From assembly GCF_000613245.1 (NCBI RefSeq), contig NZ_HG964936.1, positions 1,105,172 to 1,169,171 of the forward strand: a stretch of 64,000 nucleotides of DNA, read 5' to 3'. The notes beneath the pieces were generated by a model, which was given only the letters and a program-made list of their open reading frames with translations, ran no database searches and was not told the origin of the DNA. The position numbers and the translations under genes are program-made. Shown here one piece after another: positions 34,143 through 42,316 of the stretch (its first letter is position 1; every line of letters starts with the position of its first letter). The stretch comes from Mycobacterium asiaticum DSM 44297 (GTDB lineage Bacteria > Actinomycetota > Actinomycetes > Mycobacteriales > Mycobacteriaceae).

Positions 34143-35342
34143 CTACGATGCGCTGGCCCGCATGTCCCGGGGTGCGCGCGGCATCCCGAGGCCGGCCATG
34201 GCGATGATGTCGCGTTGCAGTTCGTTGGCGCCCCCGCCGAAAGTGTTGATCACGGCGAGGCGGTAGGCGCTCTCCAGCTCACCTTTGAGGGGAGCTGTCA
34301 CGTCTTTGCGAACACCGGCCTGGCCCACCACGTCGAGCAATTCGCGCGCCACCTGCTGTGTAAGTTCGGTGCCGAAAACCTTTGCGGCAGAGGCCTGCCC
34401 CATGCCCAGCGCACCGGAGCTCATGGTGGCGTTCACCCGCAGGTTCAGCAGCCGGTATGCGGCGACCTGAGCCTCGACGCGGGCAAGGGCATGTTGCACC
34501 CACGGCTGATCGATGACCATGCCGTCATCGAGCGACGTGGTTTGGGCCCATTTGAGGGTTTTGCGGAACAAGGGTTCCAAGGCGCCGAGGTTGCCCAGTG
34601 CCGCCCGCTCCAAGTTGAGCTGGTTCGTCACCAGCTTCCATCCCTCGTTTTCACCCAGCACGATGGCGCTCTCGGGGACCCGGACGTCGTCGTAAAACGT
34701 GTAGTACGTCGAGACGCCCGGCATGGTGTGCAGCGGCTTCCAGGAAAACCCGGGAGAATCGGTGGGGACGATGAACAGGGTGATGCCCTTGTGTTTCTTG
34801 GCATTTGGATCGGTGCGGGCGGCCAGCCAGATGTAGTCGGCGAACTCGGCGCCGCTGGTGAACATCTTTGACCCATTGATGACCCATCCCGCCTCTGGCT
34901 CGTTGCCGTCGCGCACCGCGCTGGTGCGCAGCGAAGCAAGGTCGCTGCCAGCACCGGGTTCGGAATAGCCGATCGCGAACTCGACGGTGCCTTTCAGGAT
35001 CGCGGGCAAGAACTTGTTCTTTTGCTCCTCGGTGCCGAACTGGATGAGGGTGGGTCCCACCGTGTTGAGGGTGATCATCGGCAATGGCGCGTTCACTCGT
35101 CGTGCTTCTTCGGCGAAGATGTATTGCTCGAGTGCGGTCAAGCCGCCACCACCGTATTCGACGGGCCACGCGACACCGAGCAGCCCGGCCTCGCCGAGTG
35201 CTCGCCGGCACTCGGTTATGGCTGCGCCTCCCTCCATCAGGCCAGCCACGGCGGCTCGTCGCTCAGGGGTCATGACGGCTTCGAGTCGTTCCCGATAGTC
35301 TTTGCGGAGCTGTTCCTGTTCGGGCGTGTAATCGAAATCCAT
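34143..35342 (-). CDS. Acyl-CoA dehydrogenase (ChsE2/FadE29-like)
   Basis: A 399-aa FadE. YTPEQEQLRKDYRERLE opens the fold, SEPGAGSDLASLRT near residue 140 is the FAD-side motif, GWVINGSKMFTSGAEFADY near 165 the central sheet and FGGGANELQRDIIA near 370 the C-terminal helix. Comparable to FadE29 (ChsE2) of the igr operon; it likely pairs with the FadE at 32038. The ATG at 35342 overlaps the P450 stop (ATGA). The gene order differs slightly from the classical operon, because the MaoC/DUF35 pair lies between the two dehydrogenases. Confidence 0.85.
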   Translation of the reverse strand: MDFDYTPEQEQLRKDYRERLEAVMTPERRAAVAGLMEGGAAITECRRALGEAGLLGVAWPVEYGGGGLTALEQYIFAEEARRVNAPLPMITLNTVGPTLIQFGTEEQKNKFLPAILKGTVEFAIGYSEPGAGSDLASLRTSAVRDGNEPEAGWVINGSKMFTSGAEFADYIWLAARTDPNAKKHKGITLFIVPTDSPGFSWKPLHTMPGVSTYYTFYDDVRVPESAIVLGENEGWKLVTNQLNLERAALGNLGALEPLFRKTLKWAQTTSLDDGMVIDQPWVQHALARVEAQVAAYRLLNLRVNATMSSGALGMGQASAAKVFGTELTQQVARELLDVVGQAGVRKDVTAPLKGELESAYRLAVINTFGGGANELQRDIIAMAGLGMPRAPRDMRASAS

Positions 35343-36535
35343 CAGCGGTTGCCTCCCAATCGGACAGGCATGCGCTTTACACCGGGAACCATGGTGGCGC
35401 GAAGCCGCGTCACGTCCCCGGTCAGCTCGATGGATGGATAGGCGCCCAGTAGCACTTCGAACATCACCCGCGCCTCGAGCCGTGCGAGCTGTGCCCCTAG
35501 ACAAGCGTGTTCCCCGGCGCCGAAGGCGATGTGCGGGTTCGGGTTACGCGTGATATCGAACTCTTCGCTGGTGGGGCCGAAAATCTCTTCGTCGCGGTTG
35601 GCTGCTCCGTAAAGCATCACGACGGTGTCACCCGCCTTGATCTGTTGGCCTCGTATCTCAACGTCCTCGGTTGCGCAGCGCGCCATGTGGGTGACCGGGC
35701 TGGTGAACCGCAGCATCTCCTCGACCGCACAGGGCAGCAACGACGGGTCCGAACGCAGCAGGGCGAACTGGTCGGGGTGATCGATCAGGGCCAGGGTGCC
35801 GAGGGCAATCAGGTTGCGGGTGGTCTCGTTACCCGCCACCAGCAACAGAAAGGAGAAATTGAGGAGATCCTCGTCGGACAGGCGCTCACCGTCGACCTGC
35901 GCCGCCGCCAAGATGCTCAGTAAGTCGTCCTGTCCGCTGACCTCCCCGGAACGTCGCGCGGCGATCAGCTGGGTGAAGTATTCGTAGAGCTGGCCCAGCG
36001 CCACCAGGTGATCCAGCTCGATGTCGGGGTCGGCGGTGCCGACGGCAGCATCCGACCAGGTCCGAAACTGTTCCCAATCCTCTGGTGGAGCGCCGAGCAT
36101 CTCGGCGATCATCCGCGTCGGAAGAGGGGCGGCGATCTCCTCGGCGAACTCATAGTCTCGCGACGGGTCAATACCATCAAGGATGCCCTTCACGATCTCG
36201 CGCACTTTGGGTTCCAGCAGCGTCACCTGGCGGCGGGTGAAGCCGGAATTGATGAGTTTCCGCAATTGCCGATGGCGTGGCGGATCGGTGAAGATCAGAT
36301 TGCCTTCTTGAACCGGCGAGGGCTGAGCCGGATCTGGGATCGATATGCCCTTGGTCGAGGTAAACGTCAAGGGATGACCCGAAACGAAGCGCACATCCTC
36401 GTATTTCAACAGCGCCCAGAAGTTGGTGACGTCGTTCCATACCACCGGGGTGGTGTTACGAAGCTCTCGGTAGGTCGGGTACGGATCGCCGGCGTAGAAG
36501 TCCGGCGAATGCAGAGGGGCTGTTGTCGTGGGCAC
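35342..36535 (-). CDS. Cytochrome P450 (3), first gene of igr-like operon
   Basis: A 397-aa soluble P450. I-helix LVAGNETTRN near residue 232, ExxR in EEMLRFTSP near 275, and heme motif FGAGEHACLGAQLARLE near 338-354. The GTG at 36535 is chosen for an AGGAAGG site 6 bases upstream; upstream in-frame codons look non-coding. In the cholesterol igr operon the first gene is cyp125, a steroid C26 hydroxylase. This protein occupies the same position, but nothing here shows it acts on the same carbon. An operator-like site lies 57 bases upstream. Confidence 0.9.
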   Translation of the reverse strand: MPTTTAPLHSPDFYAGDPYPTYRELRNTTPVVWNDVTNFWALLKYEDVRFVSGHPLTFTSTKGISIPDPAQPSPVQEGNLIFTDPPRHRQLRKLINSGFTRRQVTLLEPKVREIVKGILDGIDPSRDYEFAEEIAAPLPTRMIAEMLGAPPEDWEQFRTWSDAAVGTADPDIELDHLVALGQLYEYFTQLIAARRSGEVSGQDDLLSILAAAQVDGERLSDEDLLNFSFLLLVAGNETTRNLIALGTLALIDHPDQFALLRSDPSLLPCAVEEMLRFTSPVTHMARCATEDVEIRGQQIKAGDTVVMLYGAANRDEEIFGPTSEEFDITRNPNPHIAFGAGEHACLGAQLARLEARVMFEVLLGAYPSIELTGDVTRLRATMVPGVKRMPVRLGGNR

Positions 36536-36591
36536 CGCACGCCTTCCTGGAGGGCCTTCCGTAAGGTTTGTGCTGTTCGGACAGATGGAAC

Positions 36592-36607
36592 GAAAATGTC
36601 CGTTTGC
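36592..36607. promoter_or_regulatory. Operator-like inverted repeat (weak copy)
   Basis: GAAAA-TGTCCG-TTTGC: same spacing as the island motif, with one left-arm and two right-arm mismatches. It lies upstream of the igr-like operon, which starts at 36535 on the minus strand. Confidence 0.45.
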
Positions 36608-36714
36608 AAGTTGTCTACCCGACATTCGGGAGCGCTGTCAATCGTGGGATATGACGCCCCCTCGTAGTGCCGTTATCGTTGACGATGGCCTCGTTGCAGG
36701 TGTACATACAGTTT

Positions 36715-36730
36715 GGATATGTCTGTTCTC
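36715..36730. promoter_or_regulatory. Possible operator half-match before aldehyde dehydrogenase
   Basis: GGATA-TGTCTG-TTCTC: perfect right arm, poor left arm. It lies 24 bases before the ALDH start. Weak evidence alone; listed because of its position. Confidence 0.3.
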
Positions 36731-36753
36731 AGCATTCGGAAGGCGGGCGTGTG

Positions 36754-38214
36754 ATGCCTGGCGTGCGTGCCATGGTCGAGACGTATGGCCACTACATCGA
36801 CGGACAGTGGATCGATGGGGACAGTGGCCGCTACGACGTCGTCAATCCCGCGACGGAACAGGTGGTATCCACCGCGCCGGACGCGAGCGTGGCGCAGGTC
36901 GAGCGAGCGATTGCCGCCGCCCGGGCGGCTTTCGACCATGGCCCGTGGCGCTTCGCCGAGCCGGCGCAGCGGGCCCGCTGCCTGCAACAGCTCAGCGATG
37001 CCTTGATGGCCAACGGCGAGGAGACTTATGCCCTGGCGCAAGCTGAGTGGGGTTGTTCGGCCAATGAACGGCTGATTCACGTCGAAGGTCCGGCCTTCAT
37101 GGTCGGACATGCCGCCGAGCTGGCGATGGAGCCGGCTGAGGCGCCGATGGACGCATGGGGGGCGGCGGGGACCACGCTGTTGCGCTACGAACCGCTCGGT
37201 GTGGTCGCTGCCATGACGCCGTGGAACTTTCCGCACACCCTCAATGTGATGAAGTTGGGGGCTGCGCTGGCGGCCGGCAACACCCTCGTGCTCAAGCCGT
37301 CACCGTTGACTCCGCTGGCTGGGCTTGCCTTGGCGCGCCTCATCCATGAAAACACTGATATACCAGCGGGGGTCGTGAATGTGGTCACCCCGACGAGTGT
37401 CGAGGCCAGCAGGATCTTGACCCTTGACCCGCGGGTCGACATGGTCAGCTTCACCGGTAGCTCTACCGTGGGCCGCGATGTCATGGCTGGTGCGGCCAGC
37501 ACGATGAAGCGCGTCCTGCTCGAGTGCGGCGGCAAGTCGGCGACGATCCTGCTACCCGACGTGGACGTCACCGACGAGCTGTTGGCTCGGTTGTTGTTCG
37601 AGGGCTGCACCATGCATGCCGGCCAGGCGTGCATCCTGAACAGTCGGCTATTGCTGCCCGACTCGCTTCACGACGATGTGGTCGCTCGACTGTCCGAACT
37701 GGCCCGGGCTGTGGTGATCGGCGACCCAGCCGATCCCGCGGTCACCATGGGTCCGCTGATCAGCCGTGAACACCTGGACCGGGTGGAGGGTTTCGTCCGG
37801 CGGGCGGAAGCAGACGGGGCCACCGTGGTGGCCGGCGGAGCACGTCCGAAAGACCTGAGCAGCGGCTTCTACTTCGAGCCGACCATACTGACCGATGTGT
37901 CGGCCGATTCGTACATCGCTCAGGAGGAGGTGTTCGGCCCGGTGTTGACCGTGTTGCGCTACCGCGACGACGACGATGCGGTGGCAATTGCCAACAATTC
38001 GGCATATGGGCTGGGCGGTGCGGTGTGGGGCGCTGACGTTGAGCGCGCGTTGGCGGTTGCACGCCGGATCCGCACCGGCCAGGTGTCAATCAACGGGACC
38101 ATTCCGGGAGATGCCCCCTTTGGGGGCTTCAAGCAGAGCGGTATCGGCCGCGAGGGCGGCGTGCTTGGGCTGCGGGCGTACATGGAGCCCAAGGCAATTG
38201 GAGTGCCCGCGTGA
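36754..38214 (+). CDS. Aldehyde dehydrogenase
   Basis: A 486-aa NAD(P)-dependent aldehyde dehydrogenase. VNPATEQVV near residue 30, MTPWNFPH near 155, FTGSSTVGRD near 230 (cofactor loop), the general-base Glu in LLECGGKS near 255 and the catalytic Cys in AGQACIL near 292. The C-terminus ends normally (GFKQSGIGREGG). The ATG at 36754 follows a GGAAGG site; an ATG at 36772 is possible. It overlaps the CoA-transferase start by 4 bases, so both are coupled: aldehyde to acid, then acid to CoA ester, is a sensible pair. Divergent from the igr-like operon. Confidence 0.92.
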   Translation: MPGVRAMVETYGHYIDGQWIDGDSGRYDVVNPATEQVVSTAPDASVAQVERAIAAARAAFDHGPWRFAEPAQRARCLQQLSDALMANGEETYALAQAEWGCSANERLIHVEGPAFMVGHAAELAMEPAEAPMDAWGAAGTTLLRYEPLGVVAAMTPWNFPHTLNVMKLGAALAAGNTLVLKPSPLTPLAGLALARLIHENTDIPAGVVNVVTPTSVEASRILTLDPRVDMVSFTGSSTVGRDVMAGAASTMKRVLLECGGKSATILLPDVDVTDELLARLLFEGCTMHAGQACILNSRLLLPDSLHDDVVARLSELARAVVIGDPADPAVTMGPLISREHLDRVEGFVRRAEADGATVVAGGARPKDLSSGFYFEPTILTDVSADSYIAQEEVFGPVLTVLRYRDDDDAVAIANNSAYGLGGAVWGADVERALAVARRIRTGQVSINGTIPGDAPFGGFKQSGIGREGGVLGLRAYMEPKAIGVPA

Positions 38215-40604
38215 ATCGGCCGCTGGCAGGCCTGCGCGTAGTCGAGCTGGCGACCGAGATCGCCGGGCCGTACTGCACGAAGTTGCTGGTCGATCTCGGC
38301 GCTGATGTGTGCAAGGTCGAAACTCAAAGTGGTGATCCGCTGCGGGGCTGGGGGCCGTTTCCGGCTGACCGGCCAGATCCGGAGCGCAGTGGATTGTTCG
38401 AGTACCTCAACGCCGGGAAACGCGGCACGACAATGGACCTGGCGCTGCCTGACAACCTTTCGAGCTTGCACGAACTCATCGCCGCTGCCGACATCCTGGT
38501 GGAAAGCCTGCCTGCTGGGGCGCCCGAACGTGCAGAGTACGGACTGGATCGAGAAGCGCTGTCGCGGCTCAATCCCGGCCTGGTCGTAGTCCGGGTCTCA
38601 AGCTTCGGCCAGGACGGACCGCTTCGAGACCAGGTGACGACGTCGCTGACCTTGCAGGCGGCGTCGGGTTGGGTCAACCTGCGCGAGCCGGGTCGCCCGC
38701 CGGTACAGGCCGGTGCCCGCATCCCCGAGTACGTTGCCGGCGCCTACGCGGCGCTCGGGGGCCTGACGGCGCTGCGTTGCGCAGCCGCGGCTAACCAGGT
38801 CATCGAGGTGGACGTCTCGATGTTCGAATCGCTCCTGTCGACCCTGCCTTATCCGATGCTGATGGCTGAACGGCTGAAAAGCCTTGGCTTGCCCACCAAT
38901 TCCAAGGCGGCACCGATGCTGGGTATCGTCCGCGCCGCTGACGGCTGGATCGGGATCAACTGCCTCACCGGCCAGCACTGGCTCGACGTCTGTGCCATGG
39001 TCGGGTTGCCGGAGTTCGGCGAGTTGCAACTGGCGATCATGCTCGGCGGCCCCGAGCGCGACGAGTTCTTTGCCAAGGCTCAGCCGTTTTTCGATGCGAT
39101 GACGGTCGCGGAGCTGGTGGAGCTCAGCCAGGCGATGCGGATCCCCGCGGCGCCGGTGTGTGCTGGGGACACCATCATGGATTGTCCGCAGTATGACGAC
39201 CGCGGATTCTTCATCGAGGCCGGCGGTGATGAATGGCGATTCACCCGGCCCGGACCGCCGTTTCGTCTGTCGAAAACGCCTGTTGCACCATCGCTTCCGG
39301 CGCCCGCCCGGACCTCCGGCAAGCCGCAAGGCTGGCCGCAGCGGGATGGCTGGCCGGAGGTCGCCGTCGACGCCGACGAATCGGGGCCGTTTCCGGGTCT
39401 GAAAGTCTTCGACCTGAGCACGTTCTGGGCTGGCGCATACCTGACGTGCTACCTGGGCGCATTCGGGGCAGATGTCATCAAGGTCGAGTCCATACAGCGT
39501 CCCGACGGGCACCGCTTCTCGGGCGCGTTACTACGGCAAGGGGATGACTGGTACGAACGGGGGCCACTCTGGCAGGGCACCAACCTCAATAAGCGTGATA
39601 TCACCCTGGACCTCGGCTCGGCCACCGGTCGCGAATTAGCGTTGCGCCTGGCGGCCGAAGCCGATGTGGTGGTGGAGAACTTCTCGCCGCGCGTGGTGGA
39701 GCAGTTCGGGCTGGACTACGCCTCGCTCACGCAGGTCAATCCAAACGTCATCATGGTGCGCATGCCCGGATTCGGACTGGCCGGGCCGTGGCGCGATTAC
39801 GTGGGCTGGGCGCTCAACATCGAACAGGTCTCAGGCATGTCGGCCGCGACCGGGTATCCAGACGGTCCGCCATGCAACCTACAGGGCCCCGCCGATCCCA
39901 TCGCAGGCGTGCATGCCGCAATCGCGTTGCTCGCCGCACTAGCGCACCGGAGACGCACCGGCGAGGGTCAGCTCATCGAGGTCGCACAGGTGGAAACCGG
40001 TGCGGCGGTGACCGCCGAGCCCGTCATCGAGTACTCGCTGACTGGGAAAGTGCGCCCGCGTGAGGGAAATCGGCACCGGAGCTACGCACAAGGTGTCTAT
40101 CCGACCAGCGTCGAGGACGAGTGGGTCGCCCTGTCGGTACGCGACGACACCGATTGGTTCGCAGTCCTGGATGCCATGGGGCAAGGTGCACTGCGGGATG
40201 ACTCGCGCTTCACCACCCCAGCAGCCCGGCTGCTCAACCATGACGCGTTTGACGAGACGCTGGCGGAGTGGACTGGCACCCAGCCCCCCGACGCGTTGGT
40301 GGCGGCGCTGTCGCGGCGCGGTGTGCCGGCGGCGCGACTGCTGACCTCCGACCGGATGTACGACGTAGACCAGCTCGATGCGCGTGGTTATTACCAGGAG
40401 CTGGAGCATTCGATCACCGGGCGACATCGATTCCCAGGCTGGCCATTCCGGATTTCACCCGGCACCGGCCGGCATCACCGGTCGGCGGCGCCCACCCTCG
40501 GCCAGCACAACGGGCAGGTACTGGCGGCGCTGGGGCTTTCCGCTGAGGAAATCGCGGTGTTGTACCAGCAACAGGTAATCGGTGAGCGGGTTTTGAATGC
40601 CTAG
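38211..40604 (+). CDS. Double class III CoA-transferase fusion (CaiB-CaiB, 797 aa)
   Basis: Two full CaiB/BaiF-type domains in one chain: residues about 1-360 and 390-797, joined by a Pro/Arg-rich linker. Both begin with the family entry (GLRVVELATEIAGPYC; GLKVFDLSTFWAGAYL) and GADV...KVE. The Asp expected 8 residues before the conserved SG is not seen in either half: domain 1 reads SLTLQAASG, domain 2 ALNIEQVSG. The length and layout recall DddD-type fused enzymes. It may be a CoA transferase/racemase with a shifted catalytic acid, or a ligase-like scaffold. Coupled to the aldehyde dehydrogenase; stops with TAG sharing CTAG with the convergent MaoC gene. Confidence 0.85.
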   Translation: MNRPLAGLRVVELATEIAGPYCTKLLVDLGADVCKVETQSGDPLRGWGPFPADRPDPERSGLFEYLNAGKRGTTMDLALPDNLSSLHELIAAADILVESLPAGAPERAEYGLDREALSRLNPGLVVVRVSSFGQDGPLRDQVTTSLTLQAASGWVNLREPGRPPVQAGARIPEYVAGAYAALGGLTALRCAAAANQVIEVDVSMFESLLSTLPYPMLMAERLKSLGLPTNSKAAPMLGIVRAADGWIGINCLTGQHWLDVCAMVGLPEFGELQLAIMLGGPERDEFFAKAQPFFDAMTVAELVELSQAMRIPAAPVCAGDTIMDCPQYDDRGFFIEAGGDEWRFTRPGPPFRLSKTPVAPSLPAPARTSGKPQGWPQRDGWPEVAVDADESGPFPGLKVFDLSTFWAGAYLTCYLGAFGADVIKVESIQRPDGHRFSGALLRQGDDWYERGPLWQGTNLNKRDITLDLGSATGRELALRLAAEADVVVENFSPRVVEQFGLDYASLTQVNPNVIMVRMPGFGLAGPWRDYVGWALNIEQVSGMSAATGYPDGPPCNLQGPADPIAGVHAAIALLAALAHRRRTGEGQLIEVAQVETGAAVTAEPVIEYSLTGKVRPREGNRHRSYAQGVYPTSVEDEWVALSVRDDTDWFAVLDAMGQGALRDDSRFTTPAARLLNHDAFDETLAEWTGTQPPDALVAALSRRGVPAARLLTSDRMYDVDQLDARGYYQELEHSITGRHRFPGWPFRISPGTGRHHRSAAPTLGQHNGQVLAALGLSAEEIAVLYQQQVIGERVLNA

Positions 40605-41068
40605 GCGATCATTGCGGCGATGGTGTCGACGACGCACGCCGGACGGTCGGAACCTTCTACTTCGACGGTGACCCGGACGGTGGCCCGTCCACCTCTGTCG
40701 TTGCGCTCTATCCGGAGGAGTTCGGCTCCTGCCCTGATCCTGGAGTCCACCGGGACCGGGGCAGGGAAGCGTAGTTTGTCGGATCCATAGTTCACCTGCA
40801 TCGACAGTCCCGTGACCCGATAGATCTGTTGCACCAGAATCGGCACCAACGACAAGGTCAGGTAGCCGTGGGCGATTGTCTTGCCGTACGGGCCGGTTGC
40901 CGCCTTCTCCGGATCGACATGGATCCACTGATGGTCACCCGTCGCTTCGGCGAACAGGTCGATTTCCTGCTGAGTCACGCGACGCCAGTCGCTGTAGCCC
41001 AGGTGCTGGCCGACCTGCGCTTCGAAGGCGTCGATCCCGTCGTAAACCTTGGCGACGGCGGCTGTCAT
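40601..41068 (-). CDS. MaoC-family enoyl-CoA hydratase
   Basis: A 155-aa hot-dog hydratase. The R-hydratase motif is seen as FAEATGDHQWIHVDPEKA near residue 39 and GKTIAHGYLTLSL near 63 (Asp and His active-site type). It is the second gene of the operon with the amidohydrolase at 42258 (ATGA overlap, 41065-41068). Likely hydrates a trans-2-enoyl-CoA in the beta-oxidation part of the island. Ends tail-to-tail with the double CoA-transferase, sharing four bases. Confidence 0.88.
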   Translation of the reverse strand: MTAAVAKVYDGIDAFEAQVGQHLGYSDWRRVTQQEIDLFAEATGDHQWIHVDPEKAATGPYGKTIAHGYLTLSLVPILVQQIYRVTGLSMQVNYGSDKLRFPAPVPVDSRIRAGAELLRIERNDRGGRATVRVTVEVEGSDRPACVVDTIAAMIA

Positions 41069-42258
41069 ACCGCGACCTTCAGACCCAACTGCTCGATTGC
41101 GTTGCCTCCCATGATCTTCGCCTTGACGGCATCGGGAACACCGGCAAGCCTGTCCACGAAGCTCAGCGGGTCACCGATGCCCTCCGGATGAGGGAAGTCC
41201 GAACCGAACATCACGTGATCCTCACCCATGATGTCGATGATTCCGTTGATGTCGTCTTCCAGGAACGGGTGAATGTAGATGTTGCGCTTGAATACTTCGA
41301 CGGGATGCTCGTCGAACTCTTTGGGCATGATCCGGTAAGCGGTGTTGAGCTGTTCGAGCAGATTGCGCACCCAGCCACTACCGTTCTCGACGCACAGGAT
41401 CTTCAGATCCGGGAAACGTGAGAGCGCACCGTGACAGATCATCGCAGCCAAAGTGTCCTCAATCGCGCGGTGCCCCATCACCACTTCGCGCAGTGCGCTG
41501 GGCTTGAACGACAGGTACTCGTCGCCGCCCTCCCATTCCATGAGGTGCTTCTGGTAGCCGCTGTCGGAGGCGTGCATGGTCACCGGCATGCCTGCCTTGA
41601 CGACCTCCTCCCAGAACGGATCGAATTCGGGCAAACCCATCGAACGCGAGCCACCGAAGCGACTCGGTACCGGTGCGGGACGGACCAGGAACGTCTTCAT
41701 GCCCCGTTCTAGACACCAGTGGAATTCCCGGATGGCTTCGTCTACCAGGGGTAGGCAGATGACCGGGGTTGCGAAGATTCGGTTCTGATAGTTGAACGTC
41801 CAGTGCTCATGCATCCACTCGTTGAGCGCGTGGATGATGGCGTGGGTGAGGATGACGTCGTCGGTGGTGCGCTCTTCGATGAGACTGGCGAGCGTGGGAT
41901 ACATCACACACTGGTCGATGCCCAGCTCGTCCATCAACTCGAGCCGGGGAGCCGGGAACTGGTATGCGGGAATGACATCCATTGCTTCACCGATGAATTC
42001 ACGGAATGTGAGGCCTTCGGGATTGTTACCCAGGAAGTAATCTTCGGCGCTGCCCGGCCTGGCGACGCGTGCGAAGGTTGGGTTGGGGATCATGTGGCTG
42101 ATGTGGTCCTTCACGACCAGCTTCGGCCGACCGTTCACCTCGACATAGCCGACCTTGCCGCGGTGCTCCCTCGGCAGATATTTGGTCAGCGCGTCCGTCG
42201 TCTCGTACATGTGGTTGTCGATGTCGAAAACCGGGTACGGCAGGGAACGGGCAGGCAT
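41065..42258 (-). CDS. Amidohydrolase-2 family metal hydrolase (paralog 1)
   Basis: A 397-aa TIM-barrel amidohydrolase (ACMSD/amidohydrolase-2 class). FDIDNHMYE near residue 10 replaces the usual DxHxH metal entry, MHASDSGYQ near 215 and the late GSDFPHPEG near 355 provide the His/Asp ligands. Members are decarboxylases, hydratases or ring-opening hydrolases (family knowledge). Two paralogs lie at 45132 and 50055. The ATG at 42258 has a GGAGGAAG site 5 bases upstream. It is first in an operon with MaoC. A C-C hydrolase or decarboxylase role in ring opening is possible but not shown. Confidence 0.85.
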   Translation of the reverse strand: MPARSLPYPVFDIDNHMYETTDALTKYLPREHRGKVGYVEVNGRPKLVVKDHISHMIPNPTFARVARPGSAEDYFLGNNPEGLTFREFIGEAMDVIPAYQFPAPRLELMDELGIDQCVMYPTLASLIEERTTDDVILTHAIIHALNEWMHEHWTFNYQNRIFATPVICLPLVDEAIREFHWCLERGMKTFLVRPAPVPSRFGGSRSMGLPEFDPFWEEVVKAGMPVTMHASDSGYQKHLMEWEGGDEYLSFKPSALREVVMGHRAIEDTLAAMICHGALSRFPDLKILCVENGSGWVRNLLEQLNTAYRIMPKEFDEHPVEVFKRNIYIHPFLEDDINGIIDIMGEDHVMFGSDFPHPEGIGDPLSFVDRLAGVPDAVKAKIMGGNAIEQLGLKVAV

Positions 42259-42300
42259 GTCACTTCCTCCTGAGCAGCGGATATGGCCATTTACGCTCGG

Positions 42301-42316
42301 TGAAAATGACGTTATC
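42301..42316. promoter_or_regulatory. Operator-like inverted repeat (minus-strand reading)
   Basis: Minus strand reads GATAA-CGTCAT-TTTCA, similar to the 20104 site. It lies upstream of the amidohydrolase start (42258) and touches the end of the preceding fusion gene. Confidence 0.4.
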
